From contig JAMZAV010000100.1 of NCBI GenBank assembly GCA_024449915.1, forward strand, positions 248,001 through 312,000: DNA of 64,000 nt, given 5' to 3'. The position numbers and the translations under genes were made by a program. The notes beneath the pieces are model-generated. The model was not told the origin of the DNA. It saw only the letters and a list, made by a program, of their open reading frames with translations, and ran no database searches. This DNA is from Sweltsa coloradensis (Eukaryota > Arthropoda > Insecta > Plecoptera > Chloroperlidae). Numbering within the stretch: position 1 is the first letter of the stretch; the number at the start of each line of letters is the position of its first letter. Positions 22,701 through 34,800 of this stretch are shown piece after piece.

Positions 22701-25700
22701 ATCTACTTCCTCGATTTGTTGTAACATGACAAGGTTTGTGATGTAATGTCGGTGACAGTCTATTATTTAAAGCTTAAGTTGGAAATTTTGATACGTTTAA
22801 AGTTAGAACTTGTCAACCTCCATCTCATAAATAAATTATCTTGCTAAATTTAACGTTGTGGTAACTTGTTCTATTGGTGAATTGTACGATACAGAAACGT
22901 AGACACTTTTCTCCACTTAAAGTCGTCGATTTGTTTTTTGTGTCGACCGATGTCAACTTTGGTCCGCTCTCCTACTCAAATGTCTCCTGTTCTTGTGCGC
23001 GAATTTTAGAGATTTTAGAAAGCCGGAAATGAGCATTTTCAATTATTCATAGAGTTTTGATGGGTGGTCTTTGTGCTACACTTGATAGGCTTTGAAATGA
23101 GGCTGGAAAGAAACATAATCATCGGCATGGACACTCTATTTAGGTTTACGTTAATCAGCATAGCAGAAAGAAAATCGAACTCCATAAAGAGAGCTGCCTA
23201 CTCTATTTCATGCGATAATAATAGGCCCCCCTAAGTGCTTCACCGACATTTTACATGAAAACTAAATTAATTCCCAGGAAGAGATGTGGCAAACTCCAAA
23301 AAACGAGAGAGAAAGAAAACCAGTTGATTGATGTTCAACCCTTCTACAAACCAAATGTAAAAAACTTGTTATATATAGGACGGCAAGTCGTTCCGTTCCC
23401 CAAGTTTCATTAACCATACAATAACGAGGCGAGATTTCAAGCCAAATTCATTTTCACTCGGTTATTTGTCTGATATCTTACTCCTAGCTGATAAACAAAA
23501 GACCAGGCGTCTTAAACGAGATAAGTTTTAGACCCAGCATCACTCCAAAATGCTATATACTTTCAAAGGTATAGTATTAATTGCAGGGGTATTTGTCATT
23601 ATCAATGCTACGAATGATGTTCAATGAAATTTGTGTTTCATCTTACTTTAGTGTCAATTATATTGCGTTAATTTAAACTGTATTTGTAGCAAATGATGCC
23701 TTCAATGAGCAGAAAAACATTAACACACTAAGTAATACTCATATTTTTACATTTATTTTAAATGAATTGCAATTGATGGAAGCTTCAGAAATAACAAACA
23801 TTCATACAAGTTTCAGAAATGACCATAAATGATTGACGAATATTATTACATTATATATATATATACACCCAACCGATGAACGGGGATCTTGGTCATTATA
23901 TTCCCGAAAAATATTAGGATTTCTAGAATGAGTATTATGAGTATTAAAAAATTGAAATTTAACACTAAATGTTTTTTTACGTAATGATTTTATATCGTTT
24001 GTAAATTGTATTTCGTGTCATTGTCGACGTAAATGCAACTTATGCGTAGTTTAATATTGTATGAAGTTTATTACACTTTAGTGACATCACACTCAATTTT
24101 GTATTTAAGGGCTATGCATGTTGTAATATTCCTTGTGATTATAATGTGAATCATTGAACTAATAACTTAAAATATTTACTCTTACTTTGTAACCCAAGGT
24201 TTTTCTTATTTTACGTAAAAGTCAATTATGGATCTAGGTAACAAGTTCTCAATAAACTGGACTCGACTAATATAATTCAATTGATTTCTCGACGCATTTC
24301 GATAGTTGTAAACCTTGGACAATTTAACATTGCACCCTAATTTTAAAAAGGTTAAGTATAAAAGGTAAAGTTAGAAAAGTAGGTGAAATGAAGTGAAGTT
24401 TCTAGCCTGCATAAAGAATCAAATCAGGTTTACTCACTTACTCACTTACATAATAATTAAATTAACAATCAACGTGACTGTACATTGCGCTAACAGTACA
24501 CTGTAGTCAGAGTAAGATAGTAAGCTACGAAATGAATCAAAAACGTCAGTTGCAGTTCTGTATTCAGTCATCATGTTACACGATACATTTTAATATGAAC
24601 TTATCTAGTTGATATATTTGCCGATATTAAAAGAGTATTAAGGTCACTAAGTTAAACATCGTGTGTTGTCTGACGCCTTCTCCACATCAGTGCCTGCTGT
24701 AGTGTACGCCATAGTCTGCTGAGTTAAAACATCGTCTACGGAAATCTAATATCAAAAAGCGATTCCGTTATGTTTTCGTGTAATCTAATACACTCCTTGT
24801 TGAGTAAATCTGGAGGAAAATCCATTACAAAGTACCGCAACGTTAGTCTCTCCGGTCAGCTTTTCGTACAACATCGAAATAATGAGTTACAAAAGTATTT
24901 TAATTGAAAACTGATTATAAACCCAGACGCACTTGTGGTTAGTGCGCTGATACATGAGGGTTGCAGACATTACTTGTGTTAACGTTCGTTAATTATCTGC
25001 TGACTAGAAACGCACAAACAACCGTCCTTATTTAAAACTTAATTTAACTTAGTTTAGTTTGTTAAGCACACATGTAATTGCATTTTACCTGGTCGTCCGG
25101 TAAAATTCACCTGCTGAAAACTTGCGCGTTGCCAAAATGTTTCGGCAACGAAAGATAAAATTTGCCTCTTATTGAGAAAATAGAAGCAGTGTGCGCTAGC
25201 TTCTACAAAATAATGAACGAACATGCAACTATATGGAACTTACAGACGTTACACCGTTAACAGCAGGCCTACGGATCTTATGTGTTGAACGGTACACATA
25301 TTTTGGCAACTAATATTCGTCAGGCAAAATAAATTTAAAATATGTCTTAAAATTAAAAAAAATTAACCGTATTTATTTATGTTTTATTTAAATATTATGC
25401 GGATAAGGACTTGTAGTATGCTATTCACTTATTACCATACTTTAAGAATGCATGCACGTGGGTACGAAATGGATTATAACAACATTAGAGCGATGTAATG
25501 TAAGACTTCGACAATAACCTTGAGATGCCTCTCGACTGAATTTAAACAGCTACATATAGAATTTAATACGGCGTTCACAACCATAGCCCATATGAAGTAA
25601 ATTGTTCAGTCCCGGCCGTTTCTGTACTGTGAATAAATTCGCACACAGATGGACTTTAAAAAAACAATATGGCAGATCGAGAGGTACGAATAAAGCAGGC

Positions 25701-25755
25701 ATTTTACTAATTTAAGGCATCATATGAACAAACTGGATCCCCTAGGAACCTAGGC
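19790..25755. other. Long gene-poor stretch
   Basis: About 6 kb of AT-rich DNA without recognisable genes. The longest open frame is 124 codons (20,633-21,007, minus); it begins with ATG but has AT-driven composition and no domain. A GC-richer block at 22,240-22,410 contains CGCCCTGGTGTGG and CCCTGGTGTGG at its two ends, a likely small repeat. A short TA repeat lies near 23,853-23,866. Around 24,925-24,955 GTGGTTAGTGCGCTGATAC resembles a tRNA A box without a B box. Confidence 0.35.
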
Positions 25756-26035
25756 TAGCCTGATGGCATGACACTGCCATTAATAGACACCTCCGACTCC
25801 TAGAGTAGCCTGATGGCATGACAGGGCCTAGTTTGGACATCCCTACACAAAAAGTAGCCTGATGGATTAGCACTGCCTAGATTGGACACCCTTGACTCTT
25901 CGAGTAGCCTGATGACATGACAGGGCCTTGTTTGAACACCCCTGACTCTAAGAGTAGCCTGATGGCAAGACACGACCTAGTTTGGACACCCCTGGCTCTA
26001 TGAGTAGCCTGATGGCATGACACAGCCTCTTGATA
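25756..26035 (+). repeat. 50-bp minisatellite, about 6 copies
   Basis: TAGCCTGATGGCATGACA or a close variant begins at 25,756, 25,806, 25,855, 25,905, 25,955 and 26,005, so the period is 49-50 bases. Between them each unit carries GGCCTAGTTTGGACACCCCT and GACTCT.GAG. Units differ by several substitutions (for example GATTAGCACTG in the third), so the array is older than the satellites. It shows no conserved frame. Confidence 0.95.
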
Positions 26036-27500
26036 TTGCTTCTGTTGTCAGGCTTCGCAGGCGGTGCAACTCCGTGACTCGAGACTTAATCATTCAAGGA
26101 AGTCCCAATCCTTCTATTCCTTCCCGTCTTCGACACTCATGTACAAGTACTCAAGAAAATCGAACTGTCGGCTTCTCCACTCCGCCCGTCTATTCGCCTG
26201 TCATCAAGATGGATGTTTTATAATTCATCACGTATTGAAAATGCCTTTTGGTCCCCCACCTCACCTTAATGCCATATCAATTTACCATGCATGCACGCAT
26301 ATGGAAATTTAACATCGTTAACGTAAATTAATAATATAGCCAGTATACGCGAGAATCTAATGGACGATCGCGACTTTTGTTTATTGACAACGATTGCATC
26401 GCGTTTTAATCAGATAACTTTGTGGAAGAGGTCAGCTTACTCTGTTCCAATCAAGTGGAAGACGTGCTATCTAAATTACCGGAAACTTTAAGTTCTGTGT
26501 TGAAACACAATGCCAATCACTTAAGAACGTCGCTTTTATCAGCTACACAAACTTAAGAAAGTTCATACATCTTAGAGACTCCTTTATCTTCTCACACTAT
26601 TTAACGCCATTACAGACTAATAATAATTCGGACTATATTTTTAATTATTTAAGTGAAATCTACTACAGCGAAATACGTAAGAAGAGTCATTGGATCGTAC
26701 ACCAGAGACAAGACTGGGCCTGCCTTTGTTTCGAATACCACTTTTTGACGTTGTCTTTTCAAAAAAATATTTCCAGAATTGTCAAAGGATTCACACAAAG
26801 GTAATTTGATTTGAGAAGAACACAGTGTTATGAATCGCGAAGTATTTCCAATTTCTGTTCAAAAAGTAATCCCAAATTAGATGAAGCGTGCAAGGTGTTG
26901 CAGAAAACTCTGCACCATGTTTAAAATACACTGAAAATACCCTTAAAAATATCAGCTGGAAAAAAATGTTTCGCAAATGTTACGAAAAGAAACGATGTAT
27001 TATATTGCTATAGCGAGCGAAAGATATAGGAAAGACATGAAGGCCTAGGCTGGAGGAGAGAGGGGGGAGGGGCAGGAAGGGGAGTTTCAGTTTTAATCAA
27101 AACTTGGCTGGTTCTCGTAGTGCAAGAAGGAAGGGCGCAGGTGCTAGTAATGGTCTGTGCCGCGAAGCCCCTCTCTGCAGTAGCAAACTTTTATGTCAAA
27201 TGGTTTTAAAGCTTATACCACCCATTGATGGCGTCATCTTTAAGGCGGATGAAACACTGCTACTACGTTTAATAGGTCTACAGGATAATGTTTATGAAAC
27301 GCACATAAAATGTAAGGGGCTAACAGGACTAGGATCGCAACGGCTTAACTGCTTGGCCAAGATTCAATCCAATCTTAAATGGTGTTTTATTCTTTAGCGT
27401 TATCCTTAGAAAACATACGTTGGAAGTTTGCTGGAAATACTTTCTTTTCACCATACTTTGCTGAACTGAAAGATAACAGATGGTCGTATAGGCCTACGCT
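26036..27500. other. No gene seen; purine-rich tract
   Basis: A G-rich, almost pure purine tract lies at about 27,051-27,085 (GGAGAGAGGGGGGAGGGG). The plus-strand open frame starting just after it (27,104-27,397) has a basic start and no recognisable domain, and overlaps tRNA-like words near 27,333-27,370, so I do not call it a gene. Confidence 0.35.
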
Positions 27501-27522
27501 CACACGCACGTACTAACGCACA

Positions 27523-27565
<43 letters not shown>

Positions 27566-27575
27566 GCGCGTGCAC
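27501..27575 (+). repeat. CACG/CA microsatellite
   Basis: A run of CACGCACG units (mainly 27,520-27,552) passes into CACACACA and CGCGCG. This alternating purine-pyrimidine tract could adopt Z-DNA. It is a simple repeat. Confidence 0.95.
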
Positions 27576-28130
27576 ATTAAGTTGATTTTAGAATGAAGAA
27601 TAATCAGCAATGTAATATTTATTGTCATCATTCAAAAGTTATTTAGGATATTTCTTATCTTAAATCAGAGATTTCCATCATTGATGTTAATTTTACATTA
27701 ATTATGTCAACTAAGAAGATTTGTCAACAGATCGGAATCAATCAACTCGAAATCAAAAATTATTTTTAATTTGCATAAATCCCATTAAACCGTCTAACTT
27801 GGGATTTAGACAATTAACCTATACATTCAAGTTGATTTAAACGACGGGTTTCAGTACGAAATTTTGTTTTGAAATCAAGGTAGTAATAAATGGCCAAAGT
27901 TCACAAATATCGAGTAAATTATGGAGGTTTTAATATTTGTTTACTCGAAATCGATGAATCTATCTTGAAATAATATGCGTCCTGCATTCCATAAATTGTT
28001 TCTTTATATACGTTCATGGGAAATATGATGAATATTTAACTGACCGTTTTCCCGAGAAAAATATAAAAGATGAGAGATAAAACTTAATTTTGCTCAGTTA
28101 CATTAGAGTATTTTGTTATCCACGATCAGA

Positions 28131-28200
28131 CTGAAGTTTTTAATTTCTAGATTGTACATCATATTAATTCCTCGAACGATAGTGTTTATCGACTAACTAC
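28131..28200 (-). repeat. SINE family A, decayed copy
   Basis: TTTTTAATTTCTAGATTGTA followed by ATTAATTCCTCGAACGATAGTG and TTTATCGACTA aligns with 16,840-16,915 (TTTAATTTCTGGATTGTATG ... GAGTGTTTCCCGACTACC). The tRNA-like part is lost or unrecognisable. It shows that the ~45 extra bases in the 16.8-kb copy belong to the family and are not a private insertion. Confidence 0.55.
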
Positions 28201-28428
28201 ACCTTGCACACGATTCGCTTAGATGCGACACTTATTAAATAATAATAGTCAAAATTGAGTTCAAAATAAAAATAAAAATATCGCGAGTGGGTATATTCAG
28301 GTGACATGGCACGATTGAAGTAATACAAGTCATAGAAAGCATTAAAAATAATAATCGAATCCTGCTCATAATTATTTTATATTGTGTTGTGTTTGTATTT
28401 AAACAGCTATATTTGCTGAATGGAAAAA

Positions 28429-28445
28429 GAAGAAGAAGAAGAAGA
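28429..28445 (+). repeat. Short AAG microsatellite
   Basis: About six AAG units following an A-rich start. Simple repeat. Confidence 0.9.
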
Positions 28446-28510
28446 TAAATTCACTTTGCAATTTGTACACTATACAAGCATGGTAGGTATTATGTCTCCA
28501 ACAAAAAAAT

Positions 28511-28560
28511 CTGTAATGTGACAGAGTGGGTTGACTGCAAATATGAATTTATTTATTCTA
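28511..28560 (+). repeat. SINE-like fragment, copy 2 of family B
   Basis: TGTAATGTGACAGAGTGGGT followed by TGACTGCAAATATGAATTTA aligns with the reverse complement of 1,325-1,380 and with 30,255-30,295. The AT-rich 3' part ends in ATTTATTTATT, as at 1.3 kb. Confidence 0.55.
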
Positions 28561-30240
28561 CGGTTAGAATAGAGTTTAATTTCCTTCAGTGATAAAGACT
28601 AGCGATTATATAGTTACACAAGGATCACAGAAAGCATTTATAATCGTCTATTTGGTAGTTTTCAGAATCTCTGTAAAGCTCATCGTTCAACGCAAATTAC
28701 TACTACGTCACACTATTGTTTGTTTGATTGTTTTTCTATGCGGTTTTAATGTGCACTAGCTAGCATTCTGTAAATGTAACTCGTGCTATTGCTGTAATGA
28801 GGAGTTAAAGTTCCTTCATGAATGTAATACTAATTGGGTGGATTCGTCGCAACTAGAAATTACGCAGCACAATAATTATTGTAACCTAATAATGAAGATA
28901 GTAATTCAATAATTGATTACAAATGATTTTGCAACTCATAAATCGGAACTAATTGCAACTGGAATACAACTCTTTGTACTGTTAGCTATGCAAGCCGCAA
29001 TGAATTCCAATGGGCTTTCTGGTTGGTCGACCATCATGATTTCATGTTACCTCGCTCTAGAAGCTTCAATTGACTTTATTAATTAATTATCTAGAACTTT
29101 TACAAAAGCACTTGTTCTATCGGTCTTTGTTTAAGTATAAACCATTCCTAAATGAACAATTATCTATCACAAATTGTTTGTTTTCATATTCAGAATTTAA
29201 TTGGGTATAATTGACAAAGAGAACCTCATAACGCATTTCTCACACACCAGCAAACAGTCGGAGAGACGCACCATTATAATTGTGTATACAGTCGGCAACA
29301 TAATGAAAGGAACATTGAAATCATGTGTGCATACGCATGCCTTGGAACTTATATTAACTCTTGAAAGAATTTATTGCTGAGGGTAGAGACAGATTTCGAT
29401 TATATACAACATAGCCCATGCTTGGTATGCATGCCTCGCTTGCAATTTATTTTTAATTCCATGTTCCTGGTATAATGGGTAAACTCATGCTTCTAGTGGT
29501 GTAACTTCAAGTATATTACTGGTAAGGTCAGAAGTTTTTAACTCCTAGTAACGACTTTAATCCATCAACCAGGTCCAATCATTAAAGTTAACGTTGCCTT
29601 CGGGGCCATTATAGAGCAGCAAGCAATGCACATAAAATGTATTATGCGTCACTGGGGCACGAATAAACATTAAAACGCTGACAGAGGTGGCGTGCGTAGC
29701 TCTCGCTCGCCTGTGCGATTCAACCGACTCTGACTGAGGGATTCCACACAATCATATCCTCAGTCAAAATTAATATTTTTCTGGAAATGAGTTTTTAAAC
29801 ACCTCTTGTATATTCGCTCCAAAATATACACACACCATTTTCGAACTTACTACCCTCCCCGGACCAATATGTTTCTGGGCGGCTTTCCGACGTTATTATT
29901 TAGAGATATACAAGTTTTAATTTGTTGTTTTCAAAGATACACTTAATGTGATACTGAAAACCGCATGGTCGGTCATACTTAAGCAATGAATAATAATATT
30001 ATTGACGGGACAATTTAAAGCACGGGCAAATAGCAAAAATCTTCTAATTACCCCTTTCTTTTAAGTATAAACACGAATAATCTTAGCTGTTAAAGCGCCC
30101 TTAAACTACTAATACAATCGTTGCCAGCTTTATTGATCGGTGTTTCCTACTTAAATATTCCGGTCTCTAGTTGGTCATTGTTCGTCTGTCGATGGTGTCG
30201 TCGTCTACAGGGTTGCTTGGTCGGCTTTAAATTTAATATC
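28561..30240. other. No gene seen
   Basis: AT-rich DNA. A GC-richer stretch at about 28,980-29,050 contains GCAATGAATTCCAATGGGC and GGTTGGTCGACCATCATGA. No exon or RNA is recognised. Confidence 0.35.
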
Positions 30241-30300
30241 CACCAGTGAAAATCAGTTATGTGACTTAGTGGGTTTGAAAATATGGATTTAAGTATTAAA
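30241..30300 (+). repeat. SINE-like fragment, copy 3 of family B
   Basis: CAGTGAAAATCAGTTATGTG then ACTTAGTGGGTTTGA, matching the minus strand at 1,350-1,390 (CACTGAAAATCAGTTGCGTG, ACTGAGTGGGTAGA) almost base for base. The shared part begins upstream of the A-box-like core. Confidence 0.65.
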
Positions 30301-30377
30301 CTCACCAGGAACTTAACTTCAAAAGAGTTTTAGTCAAAATTAACTTGAATTTCCTGTTCTGTTCTGTATCTCACTTA

Positions 30378-30450
30378 TAGGTTGCAGCTGGATGAGGATG
30401 AGACTCTTATTCGCGAGGTTTCAGGTTCTATTCCCTCCACTCCCTACCCT
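30378..30450 (+). repeat. tRNA-like SINE head
   Basis: GTTGCAGCTGGATGAGGATG resembles an A box region. It is followed by an anticodon-like CTCTTATTCGCGAG and a B box GGTTCTATTCC inside TTTCAGGTTCTATTCCC. The spacing is tRNA-like. The body then runs into CCCTGGCAGAACGTTTTC. A functional tRNA is unlikely because the acceptor stem does not pair. Confidence 0.5.
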
Positions 30451-31144
30451 GGCAGAACGTTTTCTTCACTTGTTAAGGCAAAGTCAGGGGTTGAGTCCTA
30501 ACACATTGTTAGTCACCTCACCTGATGGTTTTCACGCCTTGTAAAAGAAATGTGTACCATACAGGGATTATTCTTACGCTTTCGTTTGTCCAATCTCAAC
30601 ATCAGTATATTGTTGGCCAAGCGGCATCGTCGTCTGAGTCCCACCTAGTTTCCTATGTTCTCCCTCTAACATCAAAATTGTCATCTAACGGAATCACCGG
30701 CTAGAATCGTGTATGTATATACTTTAGATCACATATGGAAAACGAGTATGAGCACAAACGGATGGAAATCAAATCACGCTGGGTGACATCAGACAATAGT
30801 TATCAAACCTGGTGATGCCACTTTGACAAATATGATAACGCAACAAAAGAAATCAGCCTTCACAGTGCAATTTGAGTTGATTCACATGACAGCGTTATTT
30901 GAGTGACGCTTTGCCTCACACAAAGGTGAATAAATAAAACTCGCCAAGTTCGACTTTCCATTTCAATAAATATGTTTCCATTTTTTCGAGATATCTGGAT
31001 AGAAAGATTGATCGACACATTCCCTTTAAGTATACACTACAACCCTGAAATAACATTTTGGCGTGCAATCTAAGCCAGCGCCATGCGTATGGTTAAGTGA
31101 TTAAAATAAGCCTCCACATGAGAAATTCACATTTTATTTGGAAG

Positions 31145-31235
31145 GGAGGATATGATAAGACTGGCTTGGACTGAGAGTTGTACCCAGGACCAGACATTCT
31201 ACGTATCTTGTAAACTACCGAAGCCAGTCAAAAAA
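31145..31235 (-). repeat. tRNA-like SINE head
   Basis: Minus strand: GACTGGCTTCGGTAGTTTAC resembles an A box, and GGTCCTGGGTACAACTCTCAG a T-arm with a decayed B box. It ends in AAGCCAGTC, which can pair with the starting GACTGGCTT as a nine-base terminal stem, like an acceptor arm. A more decayed minus-strand B box (GAATTCGATTCC) lies at about 31,369-31,380. Confidence 0.45.
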
Positions 31236-32683
31236 AATAACTGCCTATTGCTTTGCATATTTTAAGGTAATGTAAAGCAAAATGGTTTACTTTTAAAACT
31301 GACTAATGGTTCTACATGTAGAGTCTGTTTTACTTTGACAATAATTTTTGTGACACGTTTCCGACTTGGAATCGAATTCAGAACCTTCCAGCTACACAAA
31401 CATATTACAATTTACAAACCATGAGACCGTTCAGTCCCGCGCAGTCTTCGATACACAGAGATGGAGGTTTTGACTTCGATCGAACATTCTTACGTCTATT
31501 GCTATCACGCAACATGTTTTTATTTATTGTTATTGATTTATGATGATTATTATTTTTAGTGATGTCAATATGTTAGTGCTATTTCATTCATTGATCAAAA
31601 CCATAAAGCTATAGTCATTCTTTTGGATAGCCAAAATACTTCTTAATCGTGCTTGTACTAAAGTGCTGTAAAAAGAGAAAGTTCCTTAAAGTGAAACGAA
31701 CACGTTTCCATGTAATTTCAATCGTACCAACAACTTACTAACAATATGCTAAGCTTGTAATAGTTGAAAACCTATTCTCTCTGCATCCCTGTTTATTCGC
31801 TTGAGGTGAAATCTGACAATGGTGCGCTTGTTTTCCCTCTGTATTTCCACATAATTGTCAAACGCTTTTCACCAAAGGAAGCAGCCTAACTGTTTAACCT
31901 GGCCGGTGAACCAGTTGCATGAATATGTGCCCATCGTTCTACCGCTATTGTAGCCATTGTGTCCGCTAATTGCATTATTAACCAATAAACCGACACGGGA
32001 GTCGGCATGGAGATCATAGAACTAGAGCATATTGTGCTCAATGTTCCTAGATCGCGATGAAATGCATTTAAAATAAAGTCAAACGAAAATTATTCATTAC
32101 TTAAAAAATTGGTTGAATTATTATTTATTAAATAGTCGTCTGAAAATTATTCTACACGTTAGTATCTTTATTCGATTAAGATCGTATCTGCAAGCTAGAC
32201 ATCACACACATCCAGCAGTGTGTGTTACAAAATCATAATATAAAATAACTATTAAGACCATCATAAAATGTAATTTACTCCCATTGAATGATGCTTAGTT
32301 GGCAGCGATGAAATTGAAGCCGAAATCAACTTATTAACATAATTCTATACTCGATATGAAATAAAGGGTTGAATATATTTCAACCGTATCTTTACATTGC
32401 AGCTGCATTAAACCCAACAAGTTTATGAACACACGTTTTGAGAGATGGTGTTATATCGACTGAACTGATAACAAGATATTCAACATCTCCTTCAATAGAA
32501 ACCTGAAAGAATTTACCTCTTGCAATACAAATTTATATGCTATTCATTGCAATATAGCAAGCTTACAATGCTAAAAGCACGTACATACGGAGTTTATTTT
32601 GGATTCCTCTGAATTATATTGATTATTTTTACGACGTAACTCTGGTAGGTATAGTAAGAGTATTTTGCAATTGTAATATATAT

Positions 32684-32790
32684 TAAAAAAGTCCGTCTTA
32701 ACCGGGATTGGAACCACGGGTCTGCCGCATTCCAGTATTACACCTACGGGAGTGTTTCCCGACTAGCCAATTCGAGGAATGTGATAGATA
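32684..32790 (-). repeat. tRNA-derived SINE, family A, short copy
   Basis: Minus strand: CGAATTGGCTAGTCGGGAAA, then CACTCCCGTAGGTGTAATAC, TGGAATGCGG, and a T-arm CCGTGGTTCCAATCCCGG with B box GGTTCCAATCC, ending GACGGACTTTTTT. It matches the 16,786-16,925 copy in both halves but lacks the ~45 intervening bases. The conserved head, T-rich 3' end and repeated occurrence mark a SINE family. Confidence 0.7.
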
Positions 32791-33430
32791 TATTACTGAC
32801 AGATTGGTGCAAGTACCAAAGCATTTTGAAACCTACATTACGGAACCAAATTTTAAAATTCAGCAGTCTTGGGCGTTTCCAAATCCCAAAGATGATGTTT
32901 TGTAAGGAAGTGAATAATTAGTGCACTTCATTTTAAATCCCATATGATTGGATAAAATCGCATGGTATGGATTCTTGTACGTTTTTTCGGCCCGTTGTAG
33001 TTACAATACTATAGGAATTCTTCGCTTAACCGCGTCAAAATGAGGAACCAGTTGAAAACTGAGCGACCACCTGCCGCTCGAATTCTGCCGACGAAGCTCA
33101 ACCCAAGAACCTAGTATTGTGCATCTTTTTAGATTCATATAACTAAGATGCGATTGCTACTTAGATAGTTATTGTAATTATTAATCCAAATATGAACAAA
33201 TCCCCTTCCAGGTCTCGTATCATTGCGAATTCTCTCTCGAAAAGTCTCTTACTTTTATGGAGGGTAAGTTGGGGTAAGTACTTGGCCGTACTAATGGCAC
33301 CATACTAATGCAAAATAATGGCAGTCGAGGGATCTATTTGTGAAACAGCCGAACATGAACTCGCTTTATTTCCCTTACGCAGCACACAACCCGCCCCCCC
33401 CCCCCAACACACCAACGACGCGGCGAGAGC

Positions 33431-33436
33431 TCTTAC
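33431..33436 (-). promoter_or_regulatory. 5' splice site of the AGBL4 exon
   Basis: On the minus strand the exon ends ATCAG and the intron starts GTAAGA, an excellent donor. On the intron side, 31-42 bases further on, there is a run of 12 G (plus-strand C at 33,394-33,405). Intronic G-runs at that distance are known splicing enhancers. Confidence 0.9.
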
Positions 33437-33561
33437 CTGATCCATGCGGACGTTATCAACGACGAAGTTGAACCACAGACGAAACCGGGGGTTACACGTG
33501 TCAGGACGAATGAAAAGGTCGTATTCGAATTCAGAAATTAAGTCCACTCTGCCGAGGTTTC
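33437..33561 (-). CDS. AGBL4: AGBL4 (cytosolic carboxypeptidase 6) internal exon
   Basis: Cytosolic carboxypeptidase 6 is a zinc M14-family enzyme that trims glutamates from tubulin side chains and other proteins. This exon encodes 41 full codons plus a split first codon. It reads GNLGRVDLISEFEYDLFIRP and goes on with DTCNPRFRLWFNFVVDNVRMDQ, which is the conserved N-terminal beta-sandwich segment found in front of the catalytic domain in all CCPs. The GNLGRVD, EFEYDLFIRPDTCNPRFR and WFNF wording fits AGBL4 more closely than AGBL1, 2, 3 or 5. The exon is 125 bp, enters in phase 1 (the first base of the Gly codon lies in the previous exon) and ends on a codon boundary before GTAAGA. The zinc ligands lie in later exons that I could not find here; family genes have very long introns. 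Codons are GC-richer than the flanks and show no damage. Confidence 0.9.
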
Positions 33562-33585
33562 CTGGAATAAAAAAAGAGAGTACAT
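33562..33585 (-). promoter_or_regulatory. 3' splice site and pyrimidine tract of the AGBL4 exon
   Basis: On the minus strand ACTCTCTTTTTTTATTCCAG directly precedes the exon, a strong polypyrimidine tract with a CAG acceptor. Together with the donor it fixes the exon at exactly 125 bp. Confidence 0.9.
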
Positions 33586-34600
33586 TTAGAAAGTGACAGT
33601 TTTTCTGACGCAATATCGGAAACAAATCAGTTGAAAAATTGTTATTTCCTAAAAATACGATTTTGACGTCATTCCAACGTGAAGTTGACAATTGAATGAC
33701 AAATTTGTCTCAAATGAGTTTCCATGACGCAAAGCTTACTTCAATTTGAAATAATTCTGACATTATTAATACTCAATTTAGAAAAGATTATGGTGTTTTG
33801 TTAACAAAGTTTTAAGCTCGGCGTAATAGTTTTGTGGAGTGATTTAACTTGTTATGTTAGACGAGTTAAACCGAATCTTTCTCATATCCGAAGAAGTAAT
33901 CTTATTTCATACAGCACTGGTGTGAGCGTAATAGGATGGCAAATACGATAAAGGAGGACATGTAATGGAGTATACTCTGAACATGCGAACAGTTTACCCT
34001 GGGGAAAGCGGGTTCTTGGATTATCATGCTATTATTTTGCGAGGTCTACTGTGAAGTCCGCCGCTTTGATGCAAGGAATCTGGGCGTAACGTGAAGGGAG
34101 AGAAATTAACTGAGATTATGAGCTAAAACAAAGCATATTATCCGTCAAAATTCCGACTAAAGCGTACAAACGACTGTAAGAGTTGGGGCATAAAAGTTTA
34201 ATGGCGTGCTGAAACTGCATTGGACTTTACGTTTCCGTGTTGTTTCGCTTTGTTTTTTCAAAGGGGAGAGTCCATATGATTTAACTTGAGGAACGTTTCC
34301 GTACTAACTACAATCTATATTGGTACATTTCCTTTTACGGGAAGTATTAATAATATCGATTCTCAAATTACCACGTTGAAACTAAATAAACAAAGGCTAT
34401 TCCTAACGAATGTCATTATCAAGATAAAGAAAAATATAAGTAGTGACGTAAGCTTCGGGGAATGAAAAATTATAAGTTGTATAAAAAAAAGTTAATAATT
34501 AACACTATCTGTTAATCAACTTCACCAATGTCTAGTTACTCATGTAAGTACTAATTGTGCATACACTTTATATTTGCACTTTTCACACTCACACAACCAC
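33586..34600 (-). other. Probable intron upstream of the AGBL4 exon
   Basis: AT-rich non-coding DNA. The frame of the exon is open for about 43 codons into it, but the clean acceptor shows that this is not coding. I searched this stretch and the satellite beyond it for the preceding exon and found none. Confidence 0.5.
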
Positions 34601-34604
34601 AAAC

Positions 34605-34800
34605 AAACAACACCACACACATAAATTCCATGATTAAATTAGGCCAACTTTTATAATTATCTTTATGTTACTAATTTTTTGTTGTATTGTTGGTTTTTAT
34701 GTATTTTTTGATACAATGGTAAATTGCACTTGTAGGACAATGTGTCCTGTTTGTAATGGGGCCACAATGTAATATATGAATAAAATGTTATAAGTAGTTA
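34605..34800 (+). mobile_element. Possible retroelement or transcript 3' end
   Basis: T-rich sequence with GGACAATGTGTCCTGT (a small inverted repeat, 34,735-34,750), GGGGCCACAATGTAATATATG and then AATAAAATG at about 34,780. The stem, AATAAA and AT-rich order resembles the 3' tail at 17.2-17.4 kb, but there is no poly(A) run. Weak call. Confidence 0.25.

Noticed and set aside
27104..27397. 97-codon plus-strand frame after a purine tract
   Set aside because: No ATG at the start, low-complexity N-terminus, and overlap with tRNA-like words near its end.
33562..33691. Extension of the AGBL4 frame upstream of the exon
   Set aside because: The frame stays open, but the strong acceptor at 33,562 and the known family sequence place the exon start at 33,561.
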